18,376 nucleotides of DNA from an archaeon (GTDB lineage Archaea > Nanobdellota > Nanobdellia > Woesearchaeales > JAGVOV01). The notes beneath the pieces were generated by a model that was given only the letters and a program-made list of their open reading frames with translations, did no database searches and was not told the DNA's origin. Position numbers and translations under genes: made by a program. The DNA lies in contig JAGVOV010000002.1 of the NCBI GenBank assembly GCA_020052545.1, positions 1 to 18,376 of the forward strand, given 5' to 3'. Positions 10,401-15,991 of the stretch are shown here, in pieces; position 1 is the stretch's first letter; every line of letters starts with the position of its first letter.

Positions 10401-13400
10401 ACCCTTACGCCATAAAGCTTCCCCCACGGCCCCATGTTCACCGCATCTGCATTCGGGTCTGTGGTGTCATAAGCATAATTTGCCACAGTTATGTTAAGGT
10501 CTATCCCTTTGTTGTTTGTCAAGTATGACTCGCTTTCCGAAGTGTGGTTCTCAAGGCTCTCGACAATGAAGCGCGGCCTGAAGAATGAGGCGTTGACAAG
10601 GAAGCATCTTGTGCTTTCCCACTTGCCGCCTTCGCTGTAGATGGAATACTGCTCCACTGACTTGACGCAGAGATATTTCTGGTTTCTTATTGTGGGCACT
10701 GGATTGTAATCTGGCTGATATACTGTATTAGGCTCACATTTTGTCGCATTGATGCAGTACAGCACACCGCCAAAGTTATTTATTATGTCCTGATAACAGC
10801 CGAAGCCGTTCACCGGCGTATCTACGCAGCTCAGGAAGATGCCATCATGCTGTGTCTGCCAGGTTCCGAAATTATAAGTCAATCCGGAGCCTTCTGCCTC
10901 GGTTGTGGCGACTGTCATCGGCTTTATCCTATCGAGCGTAAAGTCTGCCATAGTCAGGCTTTGTGGTATAAAATTACATTTTATGGCGTAATGATAAGTC
11001 CTGTTGGCAGGCAAGGTTATGTTTTCCTTGTACTTTGTGAACGTGCCAGAATTCACAACTCTACCGTTCATCAATGCCCCTGTTGCGAATATGAAATCGA
11101 CTGTGGTTTCCTTATACCTGCATTCGACATCATCTCTTATCTCAATAGACAGGTTAATGCTCTTTTTCTCTGTCGGGCCTTTCGGATACCAGCCAAATAC
11201 TTTTTTATTGGCGTTTATCTTGATTTTGCTCACATTCTGCATCCTGCCGAAATCGTTCTTGCAGTTTATCGTGTAAGGGTACTCACCATCCAATAATTTT
11301 GTGAACTTTGTCTGGAAGAAGTCGCCCCTGTTTGCGCCTAATGGCGATTGAGGTATGCTATGCAGGTGCGCGCCGCTATAATCTAGGTCATCACTGCATT
11401 CTGAAACTTTCGAGAGCCAGAAAAGCACTGTGACATTGCTCTCTGTGTATGGGCTGCTTTCATCAAGGCTTGGATAAACCTCAAATCTTGTTATCCTCGG
11501 CGGGTCGATCTTCACCTCTATGGTTTTGTTCTTCACAACTTCAAGGTTTTGCGCATAGTCTTCCGCAAAGTAAGAGAATGTGTAATTTTTTCCGAGATCC
11601 AAAGGCTCATCTATTGTTATAACTCTAGTGTTTGATGGAATAGTAACCTCTTTCAGGTCTCTGTCTTTTGGATAGCATGGCTTATTTATCCCGTCTCTTA
11701 TGCAGTAATAGAATGTCTTCACGCCAGAACATTTTGATGTAGCATCTGTTGATGTGCATATCTTGCCATCGGGCTGCAGGTCATCAACAACGACATTGAA
11801 CTGGAAGTTTGGGATAGGACCATCGACAAGCACTGTTGAATTTGGCTTATATCTGTCAATTTGGTTTGAATCCTGCACAGTGTTGTTGTCCGCATCCTTG
11901 TAGCAATGGGGCGATATTCCTGGTAATGGGTTCCATGTGCATAATCCAAGGCCAAAGTAATCTTTGCTAGCCCTTTTTATGCTGTTTGTCCCGTTGAATT
12001 TGATATTTAATTTCCACGTTGTGTTTATGCTAGTGTTTTTAGCAGCGCCTTTCCACTGTGCTGTGGTGCCGAGGCAGAAATCTTTGGTAGGATAATCCAT
12101 GCATGTTGCCTGCGCATAGCCTATGCATTTGTCCTGTGCTCCTTTTAGTATGCCGTCATTGTTGCTGTCGAATGCAAGGCATGAGCTCTTTCCACCTATC
12201 ATTGTTGTTCCATATTTCTGGCAAATGTCAGGCGTGCATGTTGTATAGCCTTTGTTGCCCATGCACAGGTCGCATTGCTGCGCCTCAATGTCTTTCTCAA
12301 CACAGACGCCTGTGCCCAATGTAGTTGAGATATCATGCCACTCGCATCTGTCGCTGCCTTCTAAGCATTTGTTCTCTTCGCATGCGCCCTTTGACTGATA
12401 ATCATAGCAGCTCCCGACCTTTTTTCCGCCGCCATAGTCGCATGAGAAATATTTGTTCGCCACCGTGCTGCTCTGGTCATAGTAGCAGAAAGGCGCGCTG
12501 CTGCATAGCTCATTGCTGTGAACCGTTGGGCCAGAGCCAGAAGTCCATGAAGCGACAGAAAGCTGTGGCAGCCCAAATGTCGACAAAGGATCGTTGCATG
12601 CAGAGCAGATATCTGGGTCGTTCTCTGCGCATATAGCAGAGGTTGAAGTCTCCTGCCAGCATCTTGCCTGCACTGGCTTGTTTTGCTCGTCCACAGAGCA
12701 GTCTTTTGGAGTAGTAATCACATGGTCTGAAGAATCGCAAGAGAATATGTATTTTGGAAGCTCTTCATCAGATATGAAATAAGTTATGCCGGGTGGCGCG
12801 TTGCTGGGGCCGAGGCAGAAAGTGTTGCTTGTGGTTTTCCCATAGCACACTTCGTCACCTGTCAGAAAGCTGCTTGGCGGCGAATATCCTTCAATACCAT
12901 TTGCAAAATAATCCTTTATTTTATACCAATAGTTCGCTGAAGAATAGAACGTTGTAGCGTCTTCTGCATCCGCGCTCGAGCTTATCTCTCCGACCAAAAC
13001 ATAAGCCGCTGCATTCTCTCCGTTTGCTCCGCATGGTTGTATACTTATAGAGGGGCTATTCGGATTAATGCATCTGTAAAGTTCACTTTTCTCTGCTTCG
13101 CAGTTCTGGATCCAAGAAATTATGAATTTGCCAGTGCTGTAGCTTATGCTGTTTATCTGTGGGCCACTTGTGCACCCGCATGGCGTCAATGATTCCTTCT
13201 TGCCATCAACATTACAGTCATATGCAGCAATCGCGCAGTATTTTGTTGAATTAATGCCGCCAGGATTCGGCGGCGCTTCAACAACGCTGTGCGGCATCCA
13301 CTTGCAGTATGTTCCGGGACTGCCTTTTAGTGCTATGTTAGTTGTGCACTGGGAGTTGATAGAATAGCATTCTGGAAGGCTGCAGTAATTTGGCTTTGTC

Positions 13401-14203
13401 GGGTCGCAGTTGATCTTACATACCTTGCAATCTGCTCCGCCACAGTCTATGCCGGTCTCCATATTGTCTTTGACATTGTTGGAGCAGTGGCATGCCTCTG
13501 TCCTGTATGTCCCGCTGCCGCAGCAATAACCAAAGCTATACTGGGTGCCGCCGCATGTGCATTGTGAAGTTATCTGGCTGTTGAGCGTGCATGCTGTTGC
13601 TGTGCATGCCGTGTTTTTAGCGATGCCAGAGCAGCAGTAGCCAGATGAGACTGTTGTGCCGCCGCAGCTACAGGATGATGTCAATAACACGCCATCGGCG
13701 CAATTGTTCAAGGCTGTACATGCTGTCGTCTGATATGTCCCTTGGCAGCAATAGCCTGATGTGTAAAGTGTGCTGCCGCAATAACATCCGACTGGCGGTC
13801 CAATGTATGTAGCAATATCGCGCGTGTCAGTACAGAGCGGCGCGCCAGTGACATGGCATTGTGAGTTGCAAGCTGAGCTATAAATATTATCGAAGAAATT
13901 GACTGTGGCAGGATCGACTGCCGGTGCACTTTTCAGGTCATTGCATGCTATGCTGTTCAGGGAATCGTCGGCCTTGGCAGTACTTGACTCAGTGTAGCAG
14001 CAGCAGCCTGTGTTGCAGTCTGCCACATCAGAGCATGAAAGACTGGTATAAGGTATTACAGGAGATGGGAGACCAGCGCAGGAAGCTGTGTCGACGCATG
14101 TCCTTGATGCGCCATATATGCAGCAGTTAGCCGCCTCCGCTTTAGGCAAGGCCAAAAAGGCTAAGAAAACTAGGACAATCGCTACAAACCACCTTTTTTT
14201 CAT
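1391..14203 (-). CDS. Giant 4270-residue Cys-rich, Ig-repeat, membrane-anchored surface protein
   Basis: This single uninterrupted frame starts at ATG 14203 and ends at TAA 1391. Residues 1-24 form a signal peptide (MKKRWFVAIVLVFLAF..., cleavage expected after AEA). Residues 25-265 are Cys-rich, with three CxCGGT...GYCC repeats and one DCGG motif. Residues 350-450 look FN3-like, and 450-790 hold more Cys-rich segments. From about 800 to 3720 the protein is a chain of Ig-like/cadherin-like beta modules (ADxAxN, DxAGN and DKTxP linkers), including a duplicated ~960-990 residue block and at least five modules with a conserved Cys pair. Residues 3841-4044 are four DCGG repeats, 4049-4122 a DxDxDG Ca-binding segment, 4127-4152 a transmembrane helix, and 4153-4270 a basic cytosolic tail. 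About 90 N-x-S/T sequons counted by eye fit a glycosylated exterior. The role is probably a stalk-like adhesin or structural surface protein; no catalytic motif was recognised. It has its own TATA box upstream, and two pilin-like genes follow it. Confidence 0.95.
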   Translation of the reverse strand: MKKRWFVAIVLVFLAFLALPKAEAANCCIYGASRTCVDTASCAGLPSPVIPYTSLSCSDVADCNTGCCCYTESSTAKADDSLNSIACNDLKSAPAVDPATVNFFDNIYSSACNSQCHVTGAPLCTDTRDIATYIGPPVGCYCGSTLYTSGYCCQGTYQTTACTALNNCADGVLLTSSCSCGGTTVSSGYCCSGIAKNTACTATACTLNSQITSQCTCGGTQYSFGYCCGSGTYRTEACHCSNNVKDNMETGIDCGGADCKVCKINCDPTKPNYCSLPECYSINSQCTTNIALKGSPGTYCKWMPHSVVEAPPNPGGINSTKYCAIAAYDCNVDGKKESLTPCGCTSGPQINSISYSTGKFIISWIQNCEAEKSELYRCINPNSPSISIQPCGANGENAAAYVLVGEISSSADAEDATTFYSSANYWYKIKDYFANGIEGYSPPSSFLTGDEVCYGKTTSNTFCLGPSNAPPGITYFISDEELPKYIFSCDSSDHVITTPKDCSVDEQNKPVQARCWQETSTSAICAENDPDICSACNDPLSTFGLPQLSVASWTSGSGPTVHSNELCSSAPFCYYDQSSTVANKYFSCDYGGGKKVGSCYDYQSKGACEENKCLEGSDRCEWHDISTTLGTGVCVEKDIEAQQCDLCMGNKGYTTCTPDICQKYGTTMIGGKSSCLAFDSNNDGILKGAQDKCIGYAQATCMDYPTKDFCLGTTAQWKGAAKNTSINTTWKLNIKFNGTNSIKRASKDYFGLGLCTWNPLPGISPHCYKDADNNTVQDSNQIDRYKPNSTVLVDGPIPNFQFNVVVDDLQPDGKICTSTDATSKCSGVKTFYYCIRDGINKPCYPKDRDLKEVTIPSNTRVITIDEPLDLGKNYTFSYFAEDYAQNLEVVKNKTIEVKIDPPRITRFEVYPSLDESSPYTESNVTVLFWLSKVSECSDDLDYSGAHLHSIPQSPLGANRGDFFQTKFTKLLDGEYPYTINCKNDFGRMQNVSKIKINANKKVFGWYPKGPTEKKSINLSIEIRDDVECRYKETTVDFIFATGALMNGRVVNSGTFTKYKENITLPANRTYHYAIKCNFIPQSLTMADFTLDRIKPMTVATTEAEGSGLTYNFGTWQTQHDGIFLSCVDTPVNGFGCYQDIINNFGGVLYCINATKCEPNTVYQPDYNPVPTIRNQKYLCVKSVEQYSIYSEGGKWESTRCFLVNASFFRPRFIVESLENHTSESESYLTNNKGIDLNITVANYAYDTTDPNADAVNMGPWGKLYGVRVGPKLTGARIEKDFAFKNSVFKTTFNLTNTTLGVYKGLSTTKTMEFLFRYRNATDYYAGVIEGGSPPTNQIMYIRKLKKNVISTIGGQVTFPALGKNGGMMMINATGSSLNFTLYYADGTLAAKTKATDIDFTNGTFGIKPDEKQGIDVKEVTIFNPSEYQSNIAYIKHMDKDGAVLRDISRSGLRSFRQSLSLKNGTNAIEIKAQDKTGNELTKTYYVKYFGYRPQVSQILVNGADPSATVTEYGQNTTVTAYISVVEPDLLDPRTKIKQVYIKPFGTTENLKLLSCNKPESPCGDGIWEINFNASKLGARENTLTLYILDGFGNSYEPKFNLTIADTHQAFFVIKFLKNGIRKTNLTYGRYNITINASEEATIRQLNISNDFGGVNITANIDRNRDSKMFWNGSFTVPRDGSYYERKGNVVLSLNAVDANGVNTSQISFYKNEPVVIDTIGPSPPIIEPTFFNDGLEQYDIVYSRRVRQDSGMFYTNKSSIYITGYAPNAKFVRMSVLQPSESHKDNNVSANDAITTNPKIISTNSLSPGSSNSLGNKTVLLNMPSANPLWTTLSSGTHFIGFPDHPRKSYGHYNEYYEIQSANPSLGTLKLKSPLDDNVGNTEARFYNAKLPSYSFGQNMSLSDGWNQAIFQASQEDLSISTENINIFYDDVAPELYSIENPKKDFTTNIAPQNITLLVKDSKLSSGILNATIIIKDKDTNSILNLNDYAASVSPLEEKTQYSTFTIFFDTSSFAASFTKGNYTVIYKVYDNAQNGLSGSFDFSYNDKTPYAPDFYLLDNNFNTISNPDDLYNDGTLFVGTIAKGFPERPLALLNFSRESGDIKIISITSSPNVPVKYQNYSIGAGKISNLSLDTTTEGLYSLTIRARRSAESEIGTYRYYLIIDKTKPNIAALELRSPIGTKFDDGQINATVDNELFGYKYKLYVDNSLKESSDAFGDSITITRTDLPLLPEPSHTIKLNVTDQAGNSQTGSGALIIDNKDPEVNLTNVTTTHGKVIRFGRTWRTNASIVDLTIKHNEAKLKYACYSNANDALDRLSACDATKLNPVTNSFRFQDVGIITQQGDDVANNFTIFAEDMALNIGNFSKVIYTDLKAPTITNLDDFKNLIEGNSKPSIPIIFDEKTYVRKVDLYLVNDSGKYKVDADLSSTADKLTYNLISKNNLQDGRYEIEITFEDELGNSESRDGTDLWFNIEKEPGSGITSITLSDIDPSSTRTEGSTERGHDTEIKANVVSGSPAWTNRYVYVMLYGSRYDLAPMGSTVNGDWLGTLDTKSQPIGIHDAEIVVVDSQGHSKSNKFSIIIKDSSLPNFKVMVFDSDSKRTTDLRIGHYTIELEASELSKIQKLNMTFDYKLTDGKSPRPIQIYWTKYSGPRTTWTGSFTIPREYDYVDAEGNARFNILGLDEGNNNGTFIEEADGGQFRLNTKGPSPPIFEPSFETDSLVFYGMLYPSYMKAYTEGLFTNKAALFVSGHAPGAKYVKVYIDSSNSDFTILPSQVIGSDLGITISAAAAGESNLTFNTINNFSIIKKGNSIRFVGHDRESYRHYKENYRIESVKPHGGVTDVVISPPLEQSIANGEDIIIYNNKYAPEWFGLDTRQLEIGKDNKLYAISRSYEDSYTTDLYSIFMDNINPEFEAAINPKDRFTVNAAPATLSVIVKDKIPSSGIIDGNITLKNKATGTSVLAAQLSRSTQVASRDDYKRFNLEFDMPFLIPEGNYIAAITAGDRSGNHMSTQYEFYYSRDTPSGPMVNILNDNDSVRQNPYLIETGKLFSNSSKVRLLANFSSNVDSVTVQSVVSSPALNVQQSAHGTNSFLLDFGQNVVEGDYLVTLTANLLNHAETGTYTFTLIVDKTRPGISNILVSSPVNQNSTNVYVNATITGESHPYSGKVKIINATKVEASGNFMSLADYKVRGLADGSYPVRINITDQAGNTATATGTIQIDNKMPVFNITDIIVTTGSRRLGKGAIWRLNDANPKLMLNYYDMSSLLYACYENMFLPGIRCGATKLFNPASAFQMNVNLGKQDLDEVPNKIIMTGQDRAMNKGATNFTLSVDLRPPQIIDYFTKHSSLIYNPMPYMFVKFDEPAIIDGFSLYQNTSTQMKKLNSTKLGVNTTYFTFSSVNKLPNGSYVLNITYEDAIGNKDYAEFRFFVNIKPTNITFVNPRYGYTPVDKFDFIIATSQQATCRFTKKTNPNIDINSFDLMNNSFTSDYTGKLHKFKNFTMSVNGIRTSRVPLWIRCRDKFGFDSEPVYTTFTLDSVPPKMTASFNPNPILESTDVSGEFKLVSTLNILTDKAAFCRYWQNSFLIKLNGDNTTSHSAQIINNQITSGVGYYSYNLSCSSLANITSYLENTTLNVNLNETLKIGTISPADQSYVSGDFDFNVSTNKLSNCYYTIGGQETSFSGESASSLREKHRANVQVGPEGIKRYSIRCERTNSGSKETATKVITLMADFSAPNMTAINASYCSNSITMGWDASESISTPVSFNYTVTDSNGTVIIPPSVTGSKSRYVSGLSIDKNKQYTIIVNAINSLGMVSHDSSAPVTDAIGSKLCGYTNGTDKSTCENGVRDGSETDIDCGGVCSGCGPGDKCKISNDCASGYCDQVNGTCQASLCENSKKDSSNDETDIDCGGNKCSERCKEGKKCDENNDCESSLNCKDSKCTRSTCIDNLKGINEADVDCGGVCLNQDKLCVVGQMCLDDTDCQSNYCRNGICTAASCSDGKENQDETDTDCGGATCEQRCDTGKKCKEDTDCGTNLFCKNNLCDSTQNKDSDKDGIPDYWEVKYDLDPNDPSDAEADKDGEGLVNLDEFKHNTKPDNKDTDGDGWTDKQEIDTGTDPLDPANHPESNFLRYLLYSLLVLLVLGGGGYLGYTEYADMKRKKQQPKSPSMMQKQEQKPAQKPFARLQPPPLRPLAKQQQPIKKPELKPEQKPAEEESDEGWLQVQAPKEQPNKGAFDKLQKLTENVTKTTIDEKKDDKKNAFEQLKRFTKKKK
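1394..1516 (-). repeat. Duplicated amphipathic motif at the cytosolic end of the giant protein
   Basis: Residues 4230-4240 (KGAFDKLQKLT) and 4256-4266 (KNAFEQLKRFT) are two copies of K-x-A-F-(D/E)-x-L-x-(K/R)-(L/F)-T, 26 residues apart. Hydrophobic positions at F, L and L/F on an i, i+3, i+6 spacing suggest short amphipathic helices. A charged linker (TIDEKKDDKK) separates them. They would sit in the cytosol and could bind an intracellular partner (inferred). Confidence 0.7.
1748..1825 (-). other. Single C-terminal transmembrane helix of the giant protein
   Basis: Residues about 4127-4152 (FLRYLLYSLLVLLVLGGGGY...) are the only long hydrophobic stretch besides the signal peptide and are followed by a basic MKRKK stop-transfer. 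The topology is outside N-terminus and inside C-terminus, leaving about 118 residues in the cytosol that are rich in Lys, Gln and Pro. This long tail is unusual for a surface protein meant only to be anchored. Confidence 0.85.
1838..2059 (-). other. DxDxDG calcium-binding segment (thrombospondin type 3-like)
   Basis: Residues 4049-4122 contain DSDKDGIPDYWE, ADKDGEGLVNLDEF and DTDGDGWTDKQE, each a D-x-D-x-D-G or closely related loop followed by an acidic helix residue. This is the thrombospondin type 3/EF-hand-like Ca-binding pattern common in secreted archaeal proteins. It sits immediately before the membrane helix and would stiffen the stalk base when Ca is bound (inferred). Confidence 0.85.
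2072..2683 (-). repeat. Four tandem ~50-residue DCGG Cys-rich repeats
   Basis: Residues 3841-4044 contain four units of the pattern C-x-(N/D)-...-E-(T/A)-D-x-D-C-G-G-...-C-...-G-x-x-C-...-(N/T)-D-C-x-(S/T)-...-C-...-C. Cores are ETDIDCGGVC, ETDIDCGGNKC, EADVDCGGVC and ETDTDCGGATC. The repeat is also visible at DNA level on the plus strand as recurring CCGCAGTCTATGTC-like segments. Such repeats occur in secreted bacterial and DPANN proteins (established in general, from memory) and are probably disulfide-rich stalk or spacer modules just outside the membrane. Confidence 0.88.
3914..6766 (-). repeat. Copy 2 of the ~960-990 residue duplicated multi-domain block
   Basis: Residues about 2480-3430 repeat the landmark order of copy 1: GPSPPIFEPSF (residue 2706, 986 residues after its partner), YRHYKENYRIE, FTVNAAP with VKDKIPSSGI, IVDKTRP (about 3129, 964 after its partner), IQIDNKMPVFN, and LLYACYE...IRC-ATKLFNP. 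Identity is low outside these landmarks, so the duplication is old, and the spacing differences show small insertions and deletions between the copies. Confidence 0.8.
6794..9736 (-). repeat. Copy 1 of a ~960-990 residue duplicated multi-domain block
   Basis: Residues about 1490-2470 of the giant protein align by eye with residues about 2480-3430. Matching landmarks in order are GPSPPIIEPTF (residue 1720), a YGHYNEYYEIQ segment, FTTNIAP followed by a VKDSKLSSGI strand, IIDKTKP (about 2165), IIDNKDPEVN, and a Cys-pair segment LKYACYS...SAC-ATKLNP. Individual sub-domains look like Ig-like beta sandwiches. Confidence 0.8.
13484..13786 (-). repeat. Three tandem CxCGGT...GYCC repeats in the giant protein head
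   Basis: Residues 140-240 hold three copies, spaced 38 and 37 residues apart, of the pattern C-x-C-G-[GS]-T-x(3)-[ST/F]-x-G-Y-C-C: CYCGSTLYTSGYCC, CSCGGTTVSSGYCC and CTCGGTQYSFGYCC. Each is followed by a T-x-A-C element. Regular spacing and invariant Cys suggest small disulfide-bonded modules. The third copy is followed directly by a DCGG motif (about residues 249-255) of the type repeated near the C-terminus. I do not recognise a named domain. Confidence 0.8.
14132..14203 (-). other. Signal peptide of the giant protein
   Basis: Residues 1-24 comprise a basic n-region (MKKR), a hydrophobic core (VAIVLVFLAFLAL) and a c-region PKAEA before ANCC, a standard Sec signal peptidase layout. The first mature residues already contain a Cys pair, so the Cys-rich head is outermost. 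Confidence 0.85.
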
Positions 14204-14212
14204 CTTGATGCC

Positions 14213-14226
14213 TTATTTATAAATAA
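14213..14226. promoter_or_regulatory. Perfect 14-base AT palindrome between TATA box and giant-gene start
   Basis: TTATTTATAAATAA equals its own reverse complement and lies 10 bases before the ATG. It is too close to the start to be the main TATA box. It falls where a repressor could overlap the predicted transcript start, so it is an operator candidate. An AT-rich sequence of this length can be palindromic by chance. Confidence 0.35.
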
Positions 14227-14240
14227 ACCTCTGTCTTACT

Positions 14241-14250
14241 TATATAAAAA
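14241..14250 (-). promoter_or_regulatory. Probable TATA box (box A) of the giant gene
   Basis: Read on the minus strand the sequence is TTTTTATATA, preceded by the purine-containing CAAAAGC that could act as a BRE. It lies 38-47 bases upstream of the ATG at 14203; archaeal TATA-to-start distance (about 25 bases) would put the transcript start roughly 15 bases before the ATG. It is in the only real intergenic gap (14204-14269), directly after the upstream stop. The T-run may also help terminate the upstream transcript. Confidence 0.6.
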
Positions 14251-14269
14251 GCTTTTGAGGGTTATTGAG

Positions 14270-15991
14270 TTAAACACACGCAACACCGTTCCAGTTTTTC
14301 CCTAGAATACAGCAGTTACGCTGGCTACAGTGCTTGCCGATTCCGCAATTTACCAATGTTTCTCCACACTTAGCATTTGTTGTGTTGATGTTTATCTCGC
14401 ATATCCCATCTCCGTTGATGTCCCTGTAATCATTCCTGCATTGAGCATAAACTTTGAGCAGCTGCCAGTCGTAATAAGGCTGGCCATTGGCGCTCTGTAT
14501 CGAAAAATTGAAGATTTGATCAGTTGTTGTTGTCCTGCTGCATTGGATTGTATATTCGCCGCATTGGCCTGTACCGCTGATCGAGCATTCTGGGGTTGCT
14601 GGGGCTTTCGGCAGCAATAGAGTGGCCGCATATCGTGCAGAATCCTTGACTGTTCCCTTGTAAAAGCAGCTTTGGCTGCTGCCTATCTCATTTGGATCAT
14701 AGCCTGAGAAATTCAAATGATATGTATCTCCAGTTGTGGGGCCTACTGTCAGCATCAGTGTGTCTGGCACCATGGGTGTGTTAAAATATTTACCGAATAT
14801 TTTGTCTGGTACTTCGTTCTTTATCTTTGGCCCTTGCAGCGCAGGCCTTCTCTCCTGCATGGCAAAATCGAACTGCAATGGCCAATATCCATTCCCCTGA
14901 TCCTGCGCAGTCAAGATATCATATTTAAGATTCAATGGCCCGAGTATGTTCTCTGTGACATTGCTTATTGTCATTCCCGGCAGTCTGCATGGCTGGCCGT
15001 TTATCCCCTGGTCTTTGCAGTCTTTAGTCTCATCTTTCCTTAAGTCAAAGAATATGTCGTTTGCGTCGCCTTTGTCTGATTGATAGCCTTGAGATGTGCC
15101 AAGAAGGTGCGTGAGCATCTCATGGAATCTTTTCAGCCTCACTTTCGGCCTTATCATATATTCTGTGTTCTGGACCTGTATTCCATTCTTTGCCTCAATC
15201 GGCACTTTTAGATAAATCCCGATGCTGTCATCATAGAATGCCATATCTAATCTTGATATCGGCTTTACTAAGATGCCCTGCATCTCCGGTTTTGTGGCTA
15301 TGTTGCTGAGGCAGGCCGGCAGATTCTTCTGCATGAAGGCGTTGAGGTAGCCCTGTATTGACTGATTTTCATACACCCCTGAATCGGAATCATATGTCTC
15401 GCAGCTGTTTGCTGTGTCAGGGGCATTCGGGCTGTTGGAACCATAATAGTTGCAGAGCGGCGCAAGCTGCATATACAGCTGGTAAGAAGGAATCTTTGTA
15501 TCGATCTGGTCATTGAAGGGTGAAGGCGCCTTTTTATTTGGAAGTGATGAAAGACTGCCTCTATCGTATGTCGGATAGGTATGCAAGTCTATGCATGGCC
15601 ACACTGCACCTCTTTTCCTGCAGAAAACACCGATAATCCTGTTTTTGAGCAGGTCTTGATCCTGATAAGTGTAGACAGCTATCCTCCTTGAGTTGTAAGT
15701 GACATAGCCGCTGGGGGCCACTATCGGCTTTGTCCCTGGGATCTGGTCGGAATATATCACGCCGCCCTGCTTCCCTATGAACTCGATGCCGTCTTTCAGC
15801 GTGCTCTCCATGCATTGCTCAACATGGCCTTTCACTAAGCCTGATACTTCCTTTATGCTATTATCATTTGATTTTTGGTCTATGGCCTTCGCTCCTGAGT
15901 TCATGATGTATATCAAGAAAGACACTGCCACAATCAGGACTATCCCAAGGATGAGGAAGAGGCTTATCTGGCTTCTCTTCACAAGAATCAC
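14270..15991 (-). CDS. Pilin-like protein with Cys-rich C-terminus, 573 aa
   Basis: The protein begins with KRSQISLFLILG and an uninterrupted hydrophobic helix (about residues 8-30), the layout of a class III prepilin leader. The Q-x-S of archaeal pilins is present, but the Glu usually at mature position 5 is replaced by Phe. Next comes VEQCMESTLKDGIEFIGKQGG, a segment I recall (from memory) as conserved in DPANN hypothetical proteins, then a long extracellular domain and a Cys-rich end with RDINGDGICE and CCILGKNWNGVACV. No named domain is recognised. The GTG at 15991 overlaps the upstream TGA as GTGA. A second GTG three codons later (15982) would give MKRSQISLF and has a GTGAT match four bases upstream, so the true start is one of these two. 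It ends at TAA 14270, 66 bases before the giant gene. Role inferred: pseudopilin-like component or anchored partner of the giant protein. Confidence 0.9.
   Translation of the reverse strand: MILVKRSQISLFLILGIVLIVAVSFLIYIMNSGAKAIDQKSNDNSIKEVSGLVKGHVEQCMESTLKDGIEFIGKQGGVIYSDQIPGTKPIVAPSGYVTYNSRRIAVYTYQDQDLLKNRIIGVFCRKRGAVWPCIDLHTYPTYDRGSLSSLPNKKAPSPFNDQIDTKIPSYQLYMQLAPLCNYYGSNSPNAPDTANSCETYDSDSGVYENQSIQGYLNAFMQKNLPACLSNIATKPEMQGILVKPISRLDMAFYDDSIGIYLKVPIEAKNGIQVQNTEYMIRPKVRLKRFHEMLTHLLGTSQGYQSDKGDANDIFFDLRKDETKDCKDQGINGQPCRLPGMTISNVTENILGPLNLKYDILTAQDQGNGYWPLQFDFAMQERRPALQGPKIKNEVPDKIFGKYFNTPMVPDTLMLTVGPTTGDTYHLNFSGYDPNEIGSSQSCFYKGTVKDSARYAATLLLPKAPATPECSISGTGQCGEYTIQCSRTTTTDQIFNFSIQSANGQPYYDWQLLKVYAQCRNDYRDINGDGICEININTTNAKCGETLVNCGIGKHCSQRNCCILGKNWNGVACV

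Noticed and set aside
10847..11296. Plus-strand 149-codon frame, the longest antisense frame in the giant gene
   Set aside because: Fully inside a continuous coding frame with clear protein-level repeats; composition looks like reverse-strand shadow.
14211..14228. Second TATA-like element TTTATTTATAAATAA
   Set aside because: It is about 8-25 bases before the ATG, so transcription would begin inside the gene; kept only as a palindrome/operator candidate.
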